Below the pieces are notes generated by a model. It worked only from the letters and a program-made list of their open reading frames with translations. It was not told the DNA's origin and did no database searches. Shown here piece after piece: positions 60,423 through 64,000 of a stretch of DNA of 64,000 nt (position 1 is the first letter of the stretch; every line of letters starts with the position of its first letter). Source of the stretch: Streptomyces sp. R44 (GTDB lineage Bacteria > Actinomycetota > Actinomycetes > Streptomycetales > Streptomycetaceae); the NCBI RefSeq assembly GCF_041053105.1, contig NZ_CP163444.1, positions 2,976,001 through 3,040,000 of the forward strand, read 5' to 3'. The position numbers and the translations under genes were made by a program.

Positions 60423-61586
60423 CTACTTCTTCGGGTCGGTGCCGCAGAACTCGGCCTCGACGACCTTCTCGGTGTCGCCGGTCCAGTCGGCGTTGAAGTT
60501 GCCGGCGAGGGAGTGCTCGCCGTCGCGGGTCACATGGGCCAGCGAGGTGGAGCCGTGGATGCCGCCGCCGTGGCCCCAGACCTCCTCCCCACAGCTCAGC
60601 TTCTGCTTCATCAGCCCGAGGCCGTAGCCGACGTTCGGGTACTCGGGGGAGATCGGGACGGTGGTCGTCATCTCCTTCAGACCGTCCTTCGTGAGGAGCC
60701 GTCCCTTGAGCAGGGCCGAGTAGAAGGTCTGCAGGTCGCGGGAGTCGGAGATGATCTCGCCCGCCGCGCCCGCGATGCTCGGGTTGAGGTCGGAGACCTC
60801 GTGGACGGGGGCGTTCACGTCCCGGGAGAGCTTGGAGTACGCCGGGCTGCTGGGCTCCGGCATGGCCGAGCGGGTGCCGGGGACGGTGGTGGCGCGGAGC
60901 TTGAGCGGCTTGATGATCCGGTTCTCGACGGCCTTGCCGTACGGGCGCCCGGTGACCTTCTCGATCACCATGCCGGCGAGGACGAAGTTGGTGTTGGAGT
61001 AGTTCCAGGCGGCGCCGGGCTCGAAGTCGGGCTTGTGGGCCATCGCGACGGCCACGAGCTGCCGCGGGGTCCAGGTGTCGTAGCGGTGCTCCAGGAAGCC
61101 GGGGCCGAAGACCCGCTCCTGGAAGGCGGGGTCCTCGGTGTAGCTGTAGATGCCGCTGGTGTGGTTGAGCAGCTGGCGGACGGTGATCCGGGAGCCGTCG
61201 TGGCCGTTGCCCCGGACGACGCCGGGGAGCCACTTCTCGACCGGGTCGTCGAGGTCGATGCGGCCCTCCGCCTGGAGCTGGAGGAGGACGGTGGCGGTGA
61301 AGGTCTTGGTGATGGAGCCGACGCGGTAGCGGTCGTCGCCCTTGCGCTCGCCCGCGGTGCCGGTCCAGCGGTCGTGCCCGTCACGGGCCTGGGCGACGGC
61401 ACCGGGCACCCCGTCGGCGACGGCCGCGTCGAGGGCCCGCTGGGTGGCGGCGTGGTCCTTGTGGTGCGCCGGCGCCGGCTTCGCGGCCGCGAGGGCGGGG
61501 GTGGCGAGGACGGTGGCCGTGAGGCCCGCGACGACGGTGGCGGCGAGGACGGTGCGGGCACGGCGTGCGGTGCGTGCGGCTGACAT
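60423..61586 (-). CDS. Exported serine hydrolase, beta-lactamase/DD-peptidase fold
   Basis: 387 residues from the ATG at 61586 with AGGGGAG upstream. A signal peptide (TVLAATVVAGLTATVLATPALA, cut after about residue 33) precedes the class C-type domain. SxxK is SITK at 91-94, the second motif is YSN in AWNYSNTNF, and the third is HGGG near WGHGGGIHG. It is likely a D-alanyl-D-alanine carboxypeptidase or related esterase acting outside the cell. A single Cys pair (LSCGEE, EFCGTD) may form a disulfide. Confidence 0.9.
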   Translation of the reverse strand: MSAARTARRARTVLAATVVAGLTATVLATPALAAAKPAPAHHKDHAATQRALDAAVADGVPGAVAQARDGHDRWTGTAGERKGDDRYRVGSITKTFTATVLLQLQAEGRIDLDDPVEKWLPGVVRGNGHDGSRITVRQLLNHTSGIYSYTEDPAFQERVFGPGFLEHRYDTWTPRQLVAVAMAHKPDFEPGAAWNYSNTNFVLAGMVIEKVTGRPYGKAVENRIIKPLKLRATTVPGTRSAMPEPSSPAYSKLSRDVNAPVHEVSDLNPSIAGAAGEIISDSRDLQTFYSALLKGRLLTKDGLKEMTTTVPISPEYPNVGYGLGLMKQKLSCGEEVWGHGGGIHGSTSLAHVTRDGEHSLAGNFNADWTGDTEKVVEAEFCGTDPKK

Positions 61587-61688
61587 GCGGGGCTCCCCTG
61601 ACGTACGGACGTGAACGTGATCGGTCACGGGAGGGGACCGCCGGGCCCGGGGCGGGGGTTGAGGGTGATCTTGGCGGTTGAGTGCTTT

Positions 61689-62156
61689 TCAGCCGTTTGC
61701 CGGGTCGGTGAGGTGCGAGCGGCCCAGGGGCGGCCGGTCGCGCCAGAGCTGGAGGCCGATGTCGACGAGTTCGACGCGGACGAGGGAGGGCACGGAGTCG
61801 AGCGGGTGCCAGGCGGCGAGGTCGGTGGAGCCGCCGGTCTCGTTGCGCAGGGCACCCCCGGTGACCTGGGCCTCGTAGATGATCCGCAGCCCCTGCCAGT
61901 CGCCGGGCCCGCCGAGCCGGCGGAGCCAGGAGCGCCGGATGGAGTCGATGCCGAGGAGGGCGGTGGGCTCGGTCAGATAGCCGGTCTCCTCCTCGACCTC
62001 GCGGACGACGGTACGGACGGGCTCCTCGCCGTGGTCCATGCCGCCGCCCGGCAGCGTCCACCGTTTGACGCCGTCCTTGGCGACCCAGCGGGCGAGGAGT
62101 ATCTCGTCGCCCCGGACACACACGGCGTAGGCCGCCACCCTCAACTCGGTTGTCAT
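61689..62156 (-). CDS. NUDIX hydrolase
   Basis: 155 residues. The Nudix box reads GGGMDHGEEP followed by VRTVVREVEEETGY and fits the G-x5-E-x7-R-E-x2-E-E consensus. It hydrolyses a nucleoside diphosphate linked to another group; the substrate is unknown. It lies 9 bp after the HPP gene on the same strand, so it is the last gene of the leftward PNPOx-HPP-NUDIX unit. Confidence 0.92.
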   Translation of the reverse strand: MTTELRVAAYAVCVRGDEILLARWVAKDGVKRWTLPGGGMDHGEEPVRTVVREVEEETGYLTEPTALLGIDSIRRSWLRRLGGPGDWQGLRIIYEAQVTGGALRNETGGSTDLAAWHPLDSVPSLVRVELVDIGLQLWRDRPPLGRSHLTDPANG

Positions 62157-62165
62157 GGAGCGAGG

Positions 62166-62606
62166 TTAGAGCCAGTAAGCCGGGTATGGGCGGCCCGTCA
62201 CGCGGGCGGCGGCGAGACCGACGGCCACCAGGAGGAGGGACGCGAGCACGAGAAGGCCGAGAAACGACCAGAAGGGCGGGGCCTGGAGGGCGACGATGAC
62301 GGCCGTGGCCGCGGCGGGCGAGTGCGGGGTACGGGCGAGCATCATCACGCCCAGGGCCAGACCGCCCGCCACCGCGGCGCCCCAGAGGCCGGGCCCGGCC
62401 AGGGCGAGGACCGCGAAGCCGGTGAGGGCGGAGAGCAGCTGGCCGCCCAGGACCGAACGCGGCTGGGAGAGCGGCAGTTCGGGGGCGCCGGCCACGAGCG
62501 CCATGCTGGCGGCGAGGGGCGGGATGAGCAGCGGCTGGTGGAGGACGGTGCCGACCGCGACCAGGAGGAGGAGGGCGGTGACGGCGGCGGCCGTGGAGGC
62601 GAGCAC
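62166..62606 (-). CDS. HPP-family membrane protein, 5' end interrupted by a homopolymer
   Basis: 146 residues from a GTG at 62606. Four membrane helices and the family feature LLIPPLAASMALVAGAP, with ARTPHSPAAATAVIVAL. HPP proteins are proposed nitrite or anion transporters. The GTG has no clear ribosome-binding site. Coding character extends upstream (RPRPAIV precedes it), and a TTG at 62680 overlaps the stop of the upstream gene (TTGA), the usual coupling geometry. That TTG is one base out of frame because of a run of 12 G at 62639-62650; 10 or 13 G would restore a full-length product. Confidence 0.75.
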   Translation of the reverse strand: MLASTAAAVTALLLLVAVGTVLHQPLLIPPLAASMALVAGAPELPLSQPRSVLGGQLLSALTGFAVLALAGPGLWGAAVAGGLALGVMMLARTPHSPAAATAVIVALQAPPFWSFLGLLVLASLLLVAVGLAAARVTGRPYPAYWL

Positions 62607-62638
62607 GATCGCGGGGCGGGGGCGGGGAGGCGCCGCGC

Positions 62639-62650
62639 GGGGGGGGGGGG
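62639..62650. repeat. Twelve-G homopolymer at the HPP gene 5' end
   Basis: An uninterrupted run of 12 G (12 C on the coding strand), the longest homopolymer I noticed in the window. A length of 10 or 13 would place the TTGA-coupled start in frame with the HPP gene. Confidence 0.9.
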
Positions 62651-62676
62651 CGGGCGGCGGGTGGTGACGGCGGTCG

Positions 62677-63627
62677 TCAACTGGGGCTCCAGAGTTTCGG
62701 GTTGGCCGGGGAGTACTCCGGTGGTGACCAGCGCAGGGGGCTGCCCGCCGGGGTTTCGATCGTGCGGTCCACGCGGAAGCGGGTGACGCGGCCCTCGGAG
62801 TCGTACACGGTGTGCGCGAGGCCGCTGAGCTGGAGGGTCAGGCCCGTCTCCCAGTCGAGGAAGAGCAGTCCCGCGCGGCCGTCCTCCTCCAGATTGCCCA
62901 GGGTCAGGAACATGGAGTTGCCCGGGTAGTCGCGCCAGCTGAGCTCGCTGGGCGTGTCGACCCGGACGAAGCCGGGGTTGCCGCCCCGGTGGCTGGTGTC
63001 GAGGCCGTCGGGGGCGGCGGTGGCGATGAAGAACGTGTCCGCCGCCCGGATCCGGCGGACCTGGTCGGGGGTGAGCGCCTCGCCGTGCCGGGCCGCACCC
63101 GCCTCGGGGCCGACGGGCTCGGAGCCGTACCACTCCCGCTTCTGGAGGTACTTCGGGCAGTTCGAGAAGACCTGCTCGGCCTCGATCGTGAAGCCCCGGG
63201 CGCTGGTCCTCGCCGTGCCGTTCAGGCGCATACGGCGGCGGGTGCGGGGATCCAGGGCGAGGGTGCCGACGGGGGCGCCGTCGGGCGTGCCCTCGGGGAG
63301 GGGCGCGGCGACCGAGACCGTGTGGGGGCCGGTGGCCCGGACGAAGCCGGGCGCGCCGGTCAGCAGGGTCGCCCAGACGCGGGCCTCGGCGTCCGCCGTG
63401 CCGAGCATCAGCATGGGCTGGGCTTCCAGGAAGGCGGCGGCGATGGGGCGGATGCCGGGGGTGATGGAGCGGCCTACGTGGGCGGCGATGTCCTGGACGC
63501 CCTCGCGTGCCTGGACGGCCAGGGAGCCGGAGTGGTACGCGGTGTTCACGGGGGCCTCCGTAAGTGCGGGGTCGGTGGGTGCGGGTGCGGGCCTCGGCGC
63601 GGCCGGCGCGTTCGTGGTTGTGCCCAC
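62677..63627 (-). CDS. Pyridoxamine 5'-phosphate oxidase-fold flavin-type protein
   Basis: 316 residues from a GTG at 63627 with GGAGGAA upstream; an internal GTG (VNTAYHSGSLAVQ) is possible. The PNPOx-like split barrel covers about 50-250: PMLMLGTADAEARVWATLL, FSNCPKYLQKREWYG and FIATAAPDGLDTSHRGG. This group, found in many soil bacteria, binds FMN or F420; its substrate is unknown. Its ribosome-binding region overlaps one arm of the palindromic element at 63635-63679. Confidence 0.87.
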   Translation of the reverse strand: MGTTTNAPAAPRPAPAPTDPALTEAPVNTAYHSGSLAVQAREGVQDIAAHVGRSITPGIRPIAAAFLEAQPMLMLGTADAEARVWATLLTGAPGFVRATGPHTVSVAAPLPEGTPDGAPVGTLALDPRTRRRMRLNGTARTSARGFTIEAEQVFSNCPKYLQKREWYGSEPVGPEAGAARHGEALTPDQVRRIRAADTFFIATAAPDGLDTSHRGGNPGFVRVDTPSELSWRDYPGNSMFLTLGNLEEDGRAGLLFLDWETGLTLQLSGLAHTVYDSEGRVTRFRVDRTIETPAGSPLRWSPPEYSPANPKLWSPS

Positions 63628-63634
63628 CCGTTCC

Positions 63635-63679
63635 TCCCCCTAGGACTTCGTCCTGGAGGGACCCCATGCGGAACGCATG
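63635..63679. repeat. Second copy of the TCCCCCTAGG palindromic element
   Basis: TCCCCCTAGG-N7-CCTGGAGGGA followed by CCCCA (63635-63666) has the same arms as 32742-32776. It contains AGGAC-TTC-GTCCT and is followed by CATGCG-GAA-CGCATG (63665-63679). It lies between the VOC gene stop and the PNPOx-like gene. Confidence 0.7.
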
Positions 63680-63696
63680 CCCACAACCAGGCGCGA

Positions 63697-64000
63697 CTAG
63701 AAGAAGCCGCAGGTCGGGGCCGTTTCCGAGGGGGCTTCTGCGGTTTCCGCGCCCTTCGGGACCGAGATCTCCAGGCGGGTGCCGTCCGGGTCGTGGAAGA
63801 AGATGCCGCCCGAGGCCGCGCCCTCGCGGTGGGCGACGACGCCCTCGTACGCGAACGTGGCGCCGCGCGCCGTGAGCGCGGCCTCGGCGGCGCGGACGTG
63901 CTCGATGGACTCCGCCTCGAACGCGAGGTGGTGCAGGCCCGGCCGGCCGGAGTCGTAGGTGCCCTCGGCCTGCTGCCAGAGGGTGAGGACCAGGCGGCCG
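63697..64000 (-). CDS. VOC-family (glyoxalase/bleomycin-resistance fold) protein, 3' part
   Basis: The last 100 codons of a leftward gene cut by the window edge. LHHLAFEAES and FFHDPDGTRLEIS are the paired metal-ligand strands of the vicinal-oxygen-chelate fold. The C-terminal ~25 residues are Ala/Glu/Pro-rich and end TCGFF. The substrate is unknown. The stop is TAG at 63697-63699. Confidence 0.88.
   Translation of the reverse strand, partial: GRLVLTLWQQAEGTYDSGRPGLHHLAFEAESIEHVRAAEAALTARGATFAYEGVVAHREGAASGGIFFHDPDGTRLEISVPKGAETAEAPSETAPTCGFF

Overview
The window is a stretch of Streptomyces (or very close actinomycete) chromosome. Signs of this are the very high GC content, pervasive GTG starts, third-position GC bias, and a familiar chromosomal gene order: proB, obgE-rpmA-rplU-rne, rodA-mrdA-mreD-mreC-mreB, ndk, folC, valS, clpX-clpP2-clpP1-tig, an Fe-type sod and pepN. 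It is mainly core genome; I see no prophage, integrase, transposase or CRISPR array.

Layout. 1-114: start of an unidentified leftward gene. 266-1369: proB. 1490-11952: a cell-surface glycopolymer island holding a GtrA-like flippase, a polyprenyl-type GT2, a large multi-pass membrane protein, a GT2 fused to a TagF-like polymerase, a GT4, galE and a second stand-alone GT2 that is a paralogue of the fused one. 12051-18239 (all leftward): obgE, rpmA, rplU and a giant RNase E/G. 18475-22126: two radical-SAM-linked proteins (TIGR03936-like and TIGR03960-like) flanking a tryptophan-rich 27-residue-repeat protein. 22179-29941: a CYTH-CHAD protein followed by the elongation/sporulation wall cluster rodA, mrdA, mreD, mreC, mreB. 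30153-32497: ndk, a DUF4233 protein and folC. 32598-33645: a decayed second mreB with two in-frame amber codons, one of them inside an inserted palindromic element. 33652-37544: an orphan histidine kinase and valS. 37683-38636: a single-span protein with a PGQY-rich tail. 38706-43138: clpX, clpP2, clpP1 (with a ClgR-like site) and tig. 43310-43592: tRNA-Pro and tRNA-Gly. 43752-49519: a secreted FG-GAP protein, a small membrane protein, a PP2C phosphatase, an Eis-like acetyltransferase, a Nei/Fpg glycosylase and rpiB. 49716-55013: three related amino-acid permeases with bioY on the opposite strand between the first two. 55183-59266: sod with a Nur-type box, a mycothiol-type CPWA oxidoreductase with a good sigma-R promoter match, and pepN. 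59412-64000: an AbiEi-like/nuclease-like protein, a serine beta-lactamase-fold hydrolase, a NUDIX hydrolase, an HPP membrane protein with a G12 tract at its 5' end, a pyridoxamine-oxidase-fold protein and a truncated VOC protein.

How it fits together. Several adjacent blocks serve surface growth: glycopolymer synthesis, the MreBCD/PBP2/RodA machine, and protein quality control (Clp/trigger factor). Stress regulation appears at single sites: Nur at sod, sigma-R at the CPWA protein and ClgR at clpP1. Convergent or terminal genes are closed by long, near-perfect GC-rich hairpins, which help to define transcription units.

No wholly new multi-gene system is evident. The best leads are the disrupted mreB paralogue with its palindromic insert, the homopolymer-interrupted HPP gene, the Trp-rich repeat protein set between two radical-SAM partners, and the AbiEi-like protein with an operator-like palindrome upstream.
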